Below, piece by piece: positions 1 through 5,703 of a stretch of DNA of 5,703 nt; position 1 is the first letter of the stretch, and each line of letters starts with the position of its first letter. This DNA comes from Holosporaceae bacterium (GTDB lineage Bacteria; Pseudomonadota; Alphaproteobacteria; UBA3830). Location: the NCBI GenBank assembly GCA_031265715.1, contig JAISCG010000028.1, positions 1 through 5,703 on the forward strand, written 5' to 3'. Under the pieces are notes generated by a model. The model did no database searches. It saw only the letters and a list, made by a program, of their open reading frames with translations, and had not been told where the DNA came from. Position numbers and translations under genes: made by a program.

Positions 1-806
1 AACATCGTTATCGTTTGTGTAATAACCTTATTGAGATTAACCGGATGTTTTTGTCCGTCCGAAGTTTTGGATTGATCCAACATAAATCTGATAATTTTAT
101 CGGCATTTTGTCCGTATTCGGATATCTTAACCACATTCGATTGAAATTTTTTAAGATTATCGAACAGGAAAAGAAAAAAATCCGGGGATATCGATTTTTT
201 ACTTTCTTCTGTCTTTGTTATCAATTCACCACAAATTTCACCGCTTACCGACGCAAAATTAATCACGAAGTTAAGAGGATTTTTTAATTCCTGCGATATC
301 GAACTGACCAAAACACCGACCGACGCCATTTTTTCCTGCGCAACTATTTGTTTTTGCCCCTGTTCTATTTTAGCCAAATAAGCTATTTCTTTATCATAGG
401 CCTCTTTTTTGGAAACGCAGTTGGACAACCTTGCCCTCAGAAGAGTTTGGTTCAAAGGCTTTACCAGATAATCTTCCGCGCCGGCTTCTATACATTTCAC
501 AACCAGCTGAATATCGCTGTCGCTCGAGACCATAATAATCGGAATTGAGTGATAATCATCATTTTCCTTCAGGCTCACGAGAAAATCGTAGCTGTTTTCT
601 CCGCAAATAAACATGTTAAGAAATACCACATCTATGGGATGTGCAGCCAGGATTTCGAGAGCTTTTTTTGAATTTTCCGCGGTCAGCGCCTCATGCCCGT
701 ACACGGAAAGCCTCCGTTTAAGCAAAGTTCTCGCACTCTCGTTATCATCAATAACCAAAACTTTTGCGGGCCTGTGCGTAAAATTTATATCACCTTTATC
801 TTCCAT
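1..806 (-). CDS. Receiver-histidine kinase-like hybrid lacking both phosphoacceptor residues (partial, C-terminus off window)
   Basis: Reading from ATG at 806 gives 268 residues that stay open to the left edge; an in-frame TAA lies just upstream, so this start is well fixed. Residues 14-130 form a CheY-like receiver: acidic pair D20-D21 after the strand KVLVID, S94 in IIMVSS, and K116 in the YLVKPLN motif. The phospho-Asp position, inside DVVFLN, is N64 (codon AAC). A probable coiled linker (about 132-158) leads to a HisKA-like segment, EKMASVGVLVSS followed by ISQELKNPLNF. The H-box His is replaced by Q172 (codon CAG), while E173, N176 and P177 are kept. Residues 236-262 match the stretch that precedes the ATPase domain in soluble hybrid kinases of this type, so a HATPase_c domain is expected outside the window. 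No membrane segment is visible, so it is probably cytoplasmic. Known for the family: Asp accepts and His donates phosphate. Inferred: this protein cannot do either in the usual way and may act by binding partners or by an unphosphorylated output. It sits downstream of a terminator, so it is probably a separate transcription unit from the M16 genes. Confidence 0.9.
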   Translation of the reverse strand, partial: MEDKGDINFTHRPAKVLVIDDNESARTLLKRRLSVYGHEALTAENSKKALEILAAHPIDVVFLNMFICGENSYDFLVSLKENDDYHSIPIIMVSSDSDIQLVVKCIEAGAEDYLVKPLNQTLLRARLSNCVSKKEAYDKEIAYLAKIEQGQKQIVAQEKMASVGVLVSSISQELKNPLNFVINFASVSGEICGELITKTEESKKSISPDFFLFLFDNLKKFQSNVVKISEYGQNADKIIRFMLDQSKTSDGQKHPVNLNKVITQTITM

Positions 807-850
807 TTTTCTTCTCTTACATTATGTGAGATTGTACAAGAATAAAGTAT
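807..850 (-). promoter_or_regulatory. Leader and possible promoter of the regulator gene
   Basis: This short gap between the terminator U-run and the regulator start should hold its promoter if the terminator works. On the minus strand a TACAAT hexamer (836-831) could serve as a -10 box, but I see no convincing TTGACA-like -35 element 16-18 nt upstream, so the promoter call is weak. A purine-rich AAGAGAAG (818-811) ends 4 nt before the ATG and is the likely, modest ribosome binding site. An interrupted inverted repeat (813-831) overlaps that site; see the findings. Confidence 0.3.
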
Positions 851-882
851 AAAAAATCTAAACATACAAAAATATGTTTAGA
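851..882 (-). terminator. Rho-independent terminator of the M16 operon
   Basis: The arms at 857-866 and 873-882 are perfectly complementary over 10 bp, with a 6-nt loop (867-872). On the minus strand the stem is followed directly by six T residues (856-851). On the plus strand no T-run follows, so it acts for the leftward operon only. The stem is AT-rich, hence of moderate strength, and it contains the TAA stop codon (880-878) of the last M16 gene, so translating ribosomes reach into the hairpin. Some read-through into the regulator gene is possible. Confidence 0.75.
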
Positions 883-2173
883 CTTCGGCGCCGATATAAA
901 CCGTTCTTCTCAAAGATTCGTCGAAGATTTTTTTTGCAACTTCCAAAAAATCACTCTGCGTAATTTTTGAAAACGGAAGCAGGCTGTTATCGATTTGTTT
1001 GTCTATGTTAACAAAATCGGTAAAACCGTTCTGTGAACTCATCACTGCACTGTCTTGAAAAAAATTCAAATTTTTTAAATTTAATTTATATCGGCAGGCC
1101 GACATTTTATCCTGCACATATTTTTTATACTTCACTAAGTCCTTGTTATCCAAGTAAACAAAAAAATAGAAAACATCGGAACATCGTCTCTGCAAAAAAT
1201 TTGAACTGACCGGGCAGGCAATATTTTGCTCTCGCAATCCCGCCAAAAAATCACCGTATTTTTCATCAAACAAACTTTTCAATATTATGAGGGCCGCGGC
1301 TTTTTCTTTGTCGCTTAAATTATCCAGACGAATTCCGGTAATAACTCCCGTAATCTCTTTCATATCTTTTTTGTAAACAAATATAAAATCATCTTTTGAT
1401 AAAGGACAATTCAGATGATCTTCGCTCGAAGACCGATCGGGATCGCTTTTCGGCAGCTTCGAAAACATTATTTCAATGTATGATTCTATCTCCGATCGGG
1501 ATACATCTCCGACGAAAAAAACTTCAAGCATATCTTTCGAAAAATTCGATTTTATAAAATCGCGAACGTCATCTTCGGTAATGCTACCCAAGGCCTGAGC
1601 GGTTCCCGTGCTCGGCAATCCGTAATTATGGGAACAATACAGCGCTTTCATCAATTCGTCCAAAAGAAGTTCGTCGGGATGCGACGTTTCCGGATCCAAA
1701 ATCTGCGGATATCTGCTTTTTATAAATTCCAAATCGCTCTTTGAAAATTCAGGCTCGCAAAATGCACTCGACAAAAATTTCAGAGCAGCCTCGGCCTTAT
1801 CTTTTAAAACGAAAAACGACAATACAAAATCGTCTTCGCCGGCACTCACACTTAAATCTCCCATCCCGAGTTCTCTAATTTTTTCTTCGGTTTCTTCGGG
1901 GGATAATCCTCCGATTTTTCGACAGAGGAGATCTCCCGCAATAGCTGAAATTCCATGTTTTTCCCGGGAATTGTGCAGCACTCCGGCATTTTTAAATTTG
2001 CACTTTACATATACAACGTTGCTGCTCTTTATTCGTATTTGATGTGTTTTTACACCGCAGCTGTCGACATATTCAAAAAAATTTATAAACTTTTTTTCTT
2101 TTTTTAAAAATATCGGAGCGGAAATCAACGTAACCGCCATAGCGGCGATTATTATTTTCAATCTTTTAGACAT
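878..2173 (-). CDS. M16-family peptidase-like protein, inactive partner type (gene D)
   Basis: A 431-residue M16-fold protein, the last gene of the operon, starting 2 nt after the TAG of gene C with only a weak ribosome site, so translation is probably coupled. The N-terminus (MSKRLK, then a hydrophobic stretch at about 7-23, then KKEKK) is a signal or membrane anchor. The best small-residue site is followed by P20, unfavourable for signal peptidase I, so it may stay uncleaved. Its N-terminal domain matches gene B: CGVK at 39-42 (B 31-34), and FKNAG at 60-64 followed by REK and Gly. At the HxxEH position it has A77, G80 and D81, so no zinc site is expected. The FFVGD strand (219-223) matches the usual VxGD end of the first half. 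In the C-terminal domain, LREQNIACP keeps Arg (R314), but the partner Tyr position is P321. Known: in two-subunit M16 proteases the inactive partner supplies an Arg/Tyr pair that binds substrate. Inferred: D is a paralogue of B that has partly lost this role. Coding-strand A7GA7 (about 2091-2105) near the anchor is slippage-prone. Confidence 0.8.
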   Translation of the reverse strand: MSKRLKIIIAAMAVTLISAPIFLKKEKKFINFFEYVDSCGVKTHQIRIKSSNVVYVKCKFKNAGVLHNSREKHGISAIAGDLLCRKIGGLSPEETEEKIRELGMGDLSVSAGEDDFVLSFFVLKDKAEAALKFLSSAFCEPEFSKSDLEFIKSRYPQILDPETSHPDELLLDELMKALYCSHNYGLPSTGTAQALGSITEDDVRDFIKSNFSKDMLEVFFVGDVSRSEIESYIEIMFSKLPKSDPDRSSSEDHLNCPLSKDDFIFVYKKDMKEITGVITGIRLDNLSDKEKAAALIILKSLFDEKYGDFLAGLREQNIACPVSSNFLQRRCSDVFYFFVYLDNKDLVKYKKYVQDKMSACRYKLNLKNLNFFQDSAVMSSQNGFTDFVNIDKQIDNSLLPFSKITQSDFLEVAKKIFDESLRRTVYIGAEV

Positions 2174-2175
2174 TT

Positions 2176-3402
2176 CTATTTATCCGGCTTATATTTTGTA
2201 ATAATTTTCAAAATCAAATTCTGTTTAAAAAATTTATCACAAAACGAATTGAATTGTTTTGAATCGACGATTTCGGTTTCCTCGTCAATTTTTTTCAAAT
2301 GATCATTTTTTATCTTCGCATATACGGAATACAGATCCGTCCTCAAAAATTGCTGCGAGTAACTCCTTGTTAATTTGACTTTTTCAAAAACGTCCGAGGT
2401 AATCTCTCGCGTGCATATACGATCCGTAAAAACTTTGTAAGCCCTTTGAAAATCTTCCAAGGAAACATCCGGTTTCGGATAAAAAACAATTTGCCGTACG
2501 CAATCTTCGCTATTAATTTCATCAATGATACAATAATCCGAAATTGCGGCGCCGGATTTTTTGAAAAAACCGAACAGTTCATTACTCAGAACAGAAAAAA
2601 ACGAATTTTCCGCAGTCAAATCTTCCTTCGAAATTTTATAGAAGTATCGCACTGATCTTCCGACATATTTATTTTCGATACACACCTCTTTCGACATGTT
2701 GTTTTCGCACGAATCATTTGATACCGAATCTCGCGGAGGCAAATTGCACACACTCGATTGCATTACCTTTATTAAATTTTTATATCCGACCGCTCCGCTC
2801 ACAACAACGGACAGATGACATTTTTTATAATATTGCTCAAAGTAATTTTCTACGTCCTGCAACGTGATCGAAAAAAACGCCGATTCATTAAATACATTAT
2901 TAATATCAGAATTTTTGTATCGAATTTCTGTTGAAATCTTGTCGGAAATATCATTTTGATGACAGCTGTGCGCAAGTTGTTCGCATATCAATTGCCGTTT
3001 TTTCAACAAATCAAAATTTTTTACAATAAATTCGTTATCGCACATAGTTTGAAAAAATTTGTTGATATGTTTCGGATTCATCATCGCAACAACTTCCGTA
3101 TAGAAACCGTGAACGTTTACTTTATAGGATATTCCCGAATTCAGCAGTCTTGTATGAGTAATGTCGCTGATAAAATTTTGGGCAATCAGAGAGGTAATCA
3201 TTTTTTGATGTTTCGGAGTGTTAAACGATCCCGTGTGAAAAATTATTCCGACAATCACCGCCGGCATAGAAAAATCCTCATACAAAATTACATCAACACC
3301 GTTGCTTAAAACGCATTTTTTTACTTTTTTTTCGTTATTTCCGACGGAACCGTAGGCAAACAACTGCATAAAAAGCATTGAAAATGCAATTGCCTTTATC
3401 AT
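2176..3402 (-). CDS. Degenerate M16-family peptidase-like protein without zinc ligands (gene C)
   Basis: A 408-residue protein starting at ATG 3402, which overlaps the TGA of gene B in an ATGA junction and follows a strong ribosome site. MIKAIAFSMLFMQLFAYG is a signal peptide with a good AYG-S cleavage site at 18/19, so the product should be exported. The M16 start is recognisable: LSNGVDVILYED (32-43), then a beta strand and HTGS (56-59), as in the classic NG-containing first strand and the GS turn of catalytic subunits. Where HxxEH should follow, the chain reads MITSLIAQNF, with T70, I73 and A74 at the three key positions. The downstream ligand region, LICEQL (138-143), aligns with ILEER of gene A and puts Q142 at the Glu. 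The VVVSGAVG strand (199-206) closes the N-terminal half, and the second half is poorly conserved. No hydrolysis is expected. Inferred: it derives from a catalytic-type subunit and pairs with gene D as C-D, mirroring A-B. It has 12 cysteines, many for an exported protein. The family call is firm for the N-terminal half and weaker beyond it. Confidence 0.72.
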   Translation of the reverse strand: MIKAIAFSMLFMQLFAYGSVGNNEKKVKKCVLSNGVDVILYEDFSMPAVIVGIIFHTGSFNTPKHQKMITSLIAQNFISDITHTRLLNSGISYKVNVHGFYTEVVAMMNPKHINKFFQTMCDNEFIVKNFDLLKKRQLICEQLAHSCHQNDISDKISTEIRYKNSDINNVFNESAFFSITLQDVENYFEQYYKKCHLSVVVSGAVGYKNLIKVMQSSVCNLPPRDSVSNDSCENNMSKEVCIENKYVGRSVRYFYKISKEDLTAENSFFSVLSNELFGFFKKSGAAISDYCIIDEINSEDCVRQIVFYPKPDVSLEDFQRAYKVFTDRICTREITSDVFEKVKLTRSYSQQFLRTDLYSVYAKIKNDHLKKIDEETEIVDSKQFNSFCDKFFKQNLILKIITKYKPDK

Positions 3403-4712
3403 TTTTCGCCTCCTCCGATCACAATAAACGACATATTATTTTCATCCAAAATTTCGGCGGCGAGTGCATTAACCTCTGCCAAGGATACGTCGTCAATTTT
3501 TTTCATGGTTTCTTCTAAGGTTGTTTCACCCAATCCGAGCAATCTTCTGTTAAAGTAAAAATTGCAAAGAGCGCCGGAAGTTCGCAGTCCCACCAACGCG
3601 GATCCTTTGATATTATTTTTTATAAATTGCAATTCCGATTCGGTTATGCCGTTTTCCCGAAAATCTTTTATGATAACTTTCAATAAGTTAACAGCACTTT
3701 GAACTTTTGAATTATCCGTTTTCAGAGCGCCGAAAACACAATTTGCGTGTTTCAGGTCAACGGTGCTCACGCCTCCGCTGTAGATCAATCCGTTTTCGGT
3801 GCGTAACTTGGAAAGAATTCTTGCTTTAAATGTGTGGCTTTCTCCGAGAATTCCGTATAGCAGCGACGCCGCATAGCGTTTCGGAGAAAGGGGATGTTCC
3901 GTTTTTAGTACAAAAAAGACTGAACTTTGAGGCCCTTCCGAATAATATTTTTTCATTTCGGAATTTAACTTCGGAGTAACATTTTCGACGTCATCCGCCG
4001 CGGGTTCTCCGACTTCGACTCCGGAAAAAATTTGATCAACCAACGCAATCGCTTCCGCCTCCGAAATATTGCCGCATACGCACGCTTCCGCGTTCGCGGT
4101 TACGAGAAATTTCGATTTGTAATTTTTCAAATCCTCCACCGATAATTTCATAAGATCCTCGGGAGATCCGCATTCTCCGCTCTCATATTTGTGGGATTTA
4201 AAAATTATCGAAGGAATAATCGAGGAAAAAGCGATTTCCCTCGGATTGGCGGAATAATTTTGAACATAGCTCGCAATATTATTTTGAATCTGCTTGACTT
4301 TATCTTCTTCAAAATTCGGAGATTTAATTGCCGCGTTAAAAAGAGCGACGGCTTCTTTTAAAACCGTCGTCGGAACGGCAAAGGAAAAATAAAGATTATC
4401 CGCGTCGGCACTACAAGATATTTTTGCCGCCAAGCCGGAACAGGCTTCCGAAAATTGCGCCCGGGAATAGTCCCCGGCTCCGCAAAAAACCGCTGACGAA
4501 TAAAACAGCGGAAGCCCGGATTTATTTTTTTCCCGACAGGCCGCTCCGGCATTTTTAAAAACGATTTTTACATGCACCAGGGATGAATTATTATCGTTTA
4601 TAAACAAAAACTTAACACCGCATCGGCTGACCGATTCTTTGAACTCGGTTGCCTTTGCACTGTCGAAAAAAAACAGACAGGCGAAAACGACAAAAATTTC
4701 TTTTCTATTCAC
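3399..4712 (-). CDS. M16-family peptidase partner subunit with Arg/Tyr pair, no HxxEH (gene B)
   Basis: Starting at GTG 4712 gives 437 residues and places a clean signal peptide at the N-terminus: NRKE, hydrophobic core IFVVFACLFFF, and cleavage AKA-T at 21/22. An ATG at 4784 in the same frame would add 24 basic, non-signal residues and an 80-nt overlap with gene A, so GTG is preferred; it overlaps A by 8 nt. The M16 fold is clear: FKNAG (52-56), then GLPLFYSSAVF where GLxHLLEHMxF is expected, so H, E and H become L69, S72 and S73. The first half ends with VCGN (212-215). The second half has the full hallmark LRTENGLIYSGG, with R304 and Y311 at the standard spacing of seven. Known: in heterodimeric M16 proteases such as Sphingomonas SPH2681/SPH2682, one subunit carries HxxEH and the other the Arg/Tyr pair that holds the substrate. 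Inferred: B is the non-catalytic, substrate-binding partner of gene A, working in the periplasm. It has about ten cysteines after signal removal. Confidence 0.9.
   Translation of the reverse strand: MNRKEIFVVFACLFFFDSAKATEFKESVSRCGVKFLFINDNNSSLVHVKIVFKNAGAACREKNKSGLPLFYSSAVFCGAGDYSRAQFSEACSGLAAKISCSADADNLYFSFAVPTTVLKEAVALFNAAIKSPNFEEDKVKQIQNNIASYVQNYSANPREIAFSSIIPSIIFKSHKYESGECGSPEDLMKLSVEDLKNYKSKFLVTANAEACVCGNISEAEAIALVDQIFSGVEVGEPAADDVENVTPKLNSEMKKYYSEGPQSSVFFVLKTEHPLSPKRYAASLLYGILGESHTFKARILSKLRTENGLIYSGGVSTVDLKHANCVFGALKTDNSKVQSAVNLLKVIIKDFRENGITESELQFIKNNIKGSALVGLRTSGALCNFYFNRRLLGLGETTLEETMKKIDDVSLAEVNALAAEILDENNMSFIVIGGGEK
3409..3416 (-). promoter_or_regulatory. Strong ribosome binding site for gene C
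   Basis: The minus strand reads GGAGGAGG here, and its nearer GGAGG lies 6 nt before the ATG at 3402. It falls inside the last codons of gene B (the Gly-rich end VIGGGEK). This is the best Shine-Dalgarno sequence in the window, so gene C can probably be re-initiated efficiently at the ATGA overlap. Confidence 0.8.
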
Positions 4713-5703
4713 GGTCGTATTCCCTCGGCACAACTCTTGAAACGACGCAGGGATCCTGCGAAAAAATTTCCGATAAAATTTCATTACATTCCTTTTCGGT
4801 AATCGACTGAATTACAGAGTCAATCGATTGAATTTCATCCGTTGAATATCCGCACATCAACAACCACCCGAAACGATTCGACATATTCACGATATCATCT
4901 TTTTCGTAGGCAAGTGAAAGAAAATACTTCCGTTTTACGGCGTCCGTCTCCGTTTTCGAAACCCCGACTTCCGCCACTTTATTTTTCAGATAGCGCCACA
5001 TATCCTCAATTTCGCGCAAATCATCAATCGAAGAAGAGTTAAATTCAACGGAAATGATATCATATTGAAAAATCCTGTCCAAATATCCGAACGAAACATT
5101 CGTCGCACGATTCGTGATGTCCTTCATCATTTTTTTCACGAAAAAAGTCGGACGATTCATCGCCATGACCGCAACTTCCAAAGCTATCGCTTTTCTCAAA
5201 TTCTGTTTGGATGAAAACGGCACTTTGTAGGTATATTCCAGCGAAGAAAAAGATCCGCTTTTCGGCGATCCGTACTTTATTTCTTTCAGACAAAAAACCG
5301 ATTCACATTCAGTAGGAACTATCTCATTGTTTTTCGCAGGAATTTCTCCGAAGTATTTTTCCGCCAAAATTTTTATATTTTGTAAATCAAAATCACCGGA
5401 AATAACAATCACGGCATTATTCGGAGAAAACCATTTATCGTGAAACCGGTACAAATCCTCTTTTTGTATCGATTCTATTTCATGTTTCCATCCGATAACC
5501 GAAGTTCCCCCGATTCCTCTGTTGAAAATATTCGCCAGGCATAACTCCTGCATCGCTCCGCTCGGGTCATTATCCGTTCCCATACTGCGCTCTTCCAAAA
5601 TAGCACCTTTTTCGGATAAAAACGCATCATCGGCAATATCAAGAGATTTCATGCGCATCGATTCATGATTAAAAACGACTTCTATATTTTCCTTCGGAAC
5701 CAA
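4705..5703 (-). CDS. M16-family zinc peptidase, catalytic-type subunit (gene A, N-terminus off window)
   Basis: The reading frame is open to the right edge; the edge codon TTG is most likely an internal Leu, not a start. The visible 332 residues begin about midway through the N-terminal M16 domain, so HxxEH would lie in the missing part and is not verified here. What is visible is canonical: VPKENIEVVF..ES.RMKSL (2-21) corresponds to the conserved PxxNLxLxLxxExDRMxxL segment; EKGAILEERSMGTDNDP (31-47) contains the second conserved acidic site, with E38 of the E37-E38 pair as the likely third zinc ligand; VIGW (69-72), SPNNAVIVISGDFD (93-106) and KYFGEIP (116-122) follow. The C-terminal domain shows no Arg/Tyr pair at the usual place (KDITNRAT, about 194-201), as expected for the catalytic half of a two-subunit enzyme. 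It ends with TAG at 4707-4705, overlapping the start of gene B by 8 nt. Inferred role: zinc-dependent cleavage of peptides or misfolded proteins in complex with B, probably in the periplasm. Confidence 0.88.
   Translation of the reverse strand: MVPKENIEVVFNHESMRMKSLDIADDAFLSEKGAILEERSMGTDNDPSGAMQELCLANIFNRGIGGTSVIGWKHEIESIQKEDLYRFHDKWFSPNNAVIVISGDFDLQNIKILAEKYFGEIPAKNNEIVPTECESVFCLKEIKYGSPKSGSFSSLEYTYKVPFSSKQNLRKAIALEVAVMAMNRPTFFVKKMMKDITNRATNVSFGYLDRIFQYDIISVEFNSSSIDDLREIEDMWRYLKNKVAEVGVSKTETDAVKRKYFLSLAYEKDDIVNMSNRFGWLLMCGYSTDEIQSIDSVIQSITEKECNEILSEIFSQDPCVVSRVVPREYDRE
4722..4726 (-). promoter_or_regulatory. Ribosome binding site supporting the GTG start of gene B
   Basis: GAGGG on the minus strand, 9 nt before the GTG at 4712 and inside the last codons of gene A. 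Together with the signal peptide that begins right at this GTG, it decides the start against the upstream ATG at 4784. Confidence 0.6.

Noticed and set aside
15..852. Plus-strand open frames at 15-287, 348-548 and 613-852
   Set aside because: They lie opposite the receiver-kinase gene, whose minus-strand translation shows clear family motifs; the plus-strand products show none.
1433..1501. Two copies of CCGATCGGGA about 60 bases apart (1433-1442 and 1492-1501)
   Set aside because: Both are within gene D codons for Asp-Arg and Ser-Arg, the spacing has no regulatory context, and no further copies were noticed, so they look coincidental.
2446..3309. Plus-strand frames at 2446-2655 and 2956-3309
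   Set aside because: They are antisense to gene C, have no recognisable domain or good ribosome site, and are explained as mirror frames of an AT-rich gene.
878..4712. Genes B, C and D as pseudogenes
   Set aside because: All three have full-length open frames, export signals or anchors, and tight operon junctions. Loss of catalytic residues without frame damage fits pseudoenzymes better than decay.
4705..4784. Upstream ATG (4784) as start of gene B
   Set aside because: It would add 24 residues ahead of a well-formed signal peptide and an 80-nt overlap with gene A. The GTG at 4712 has a ribosome site and puts the signal peptide at the N-terminus.
5701..5703. TTG at the window edge as a start codon for gene A
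   Set aside because: The protein aligns to the middle of an M16 N-terminal domain from its first residue, so the gene must begin upstream of the window.

Overview
The window is AT-rich (two 60-base lines counted by hand gave 37-38% G+C) and densely coded, and every gene I can support lies on the minus strand. Read in the direction of transcription (right to left), it holds a compact run of four M16 (pitrilysin/insulinase-type) peptidase-family genes, an intrinsic terminator, and the first 268 codons of a receiver-histidine kinase-like regulator that runs off the left edge. At least two and probably three of the M16 proteins have N-terminal export signals, which suggests a Gram-negative bacterium with periplasmic M16 proteins. 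Paired M16 genes of this kind are common in Proteobacteria, including Alphaproteobacteria. A low-GC, possibly host-associated member is plausible, but the sequence does not settle the taxon.

Layout, right to left. Gene A (4705-5703, 5' end outside the window) is the catalytic-type M16 subunit; its HxxEH motif would lie upstream, but the downstream zinc-ligand Glu region is visible. Gene B (3399-4712, GTG start) overlaps A by 8 nt and is the inactive partner type, with no HxxEH but an intact C-terminal Arg/Tyr pair. Gene C (2176-3402) overlaps B by 4 nt (ATGA). It looks like a catalytic-type subunit in which every zinc-binding position has been replaced. Gene D (878-2173) starts 2 nt after C, resembles B, and keeps the Arg but not the Tyr. 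The order catalytic-type/partner-type/catalytic-type-like/partner-type suggests one ancestral M16 pair that was duplicated as a unit, after which the second pair became a pair of pseudoenzymes. A+B would be the working protease; C+D would be a structural, regulatory or substrate-binding add-on (inference).

A perfect 10-bp stem followed by six U residues (851-882) overlaps the stop codon of D and should end the operon. After a leader of about 45 nt comes the regulator (1-806). Its receiver domain has Asn where the phosphorylated Asp should be, and its HisKA-like H-box has Gln where the phosphorylated His should be, while the surrounding motifs are well kept. It therefore looks like a two-component protein that has lost both phosphoacceptors.

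There is no non-coding stretch longer than about 70 bases. I saw no RNA genes, mobile elements, CRISPR arrays or long repeats. The main points of interest are the double-dead regulator and the duplicated, partly inactivated M16 array.
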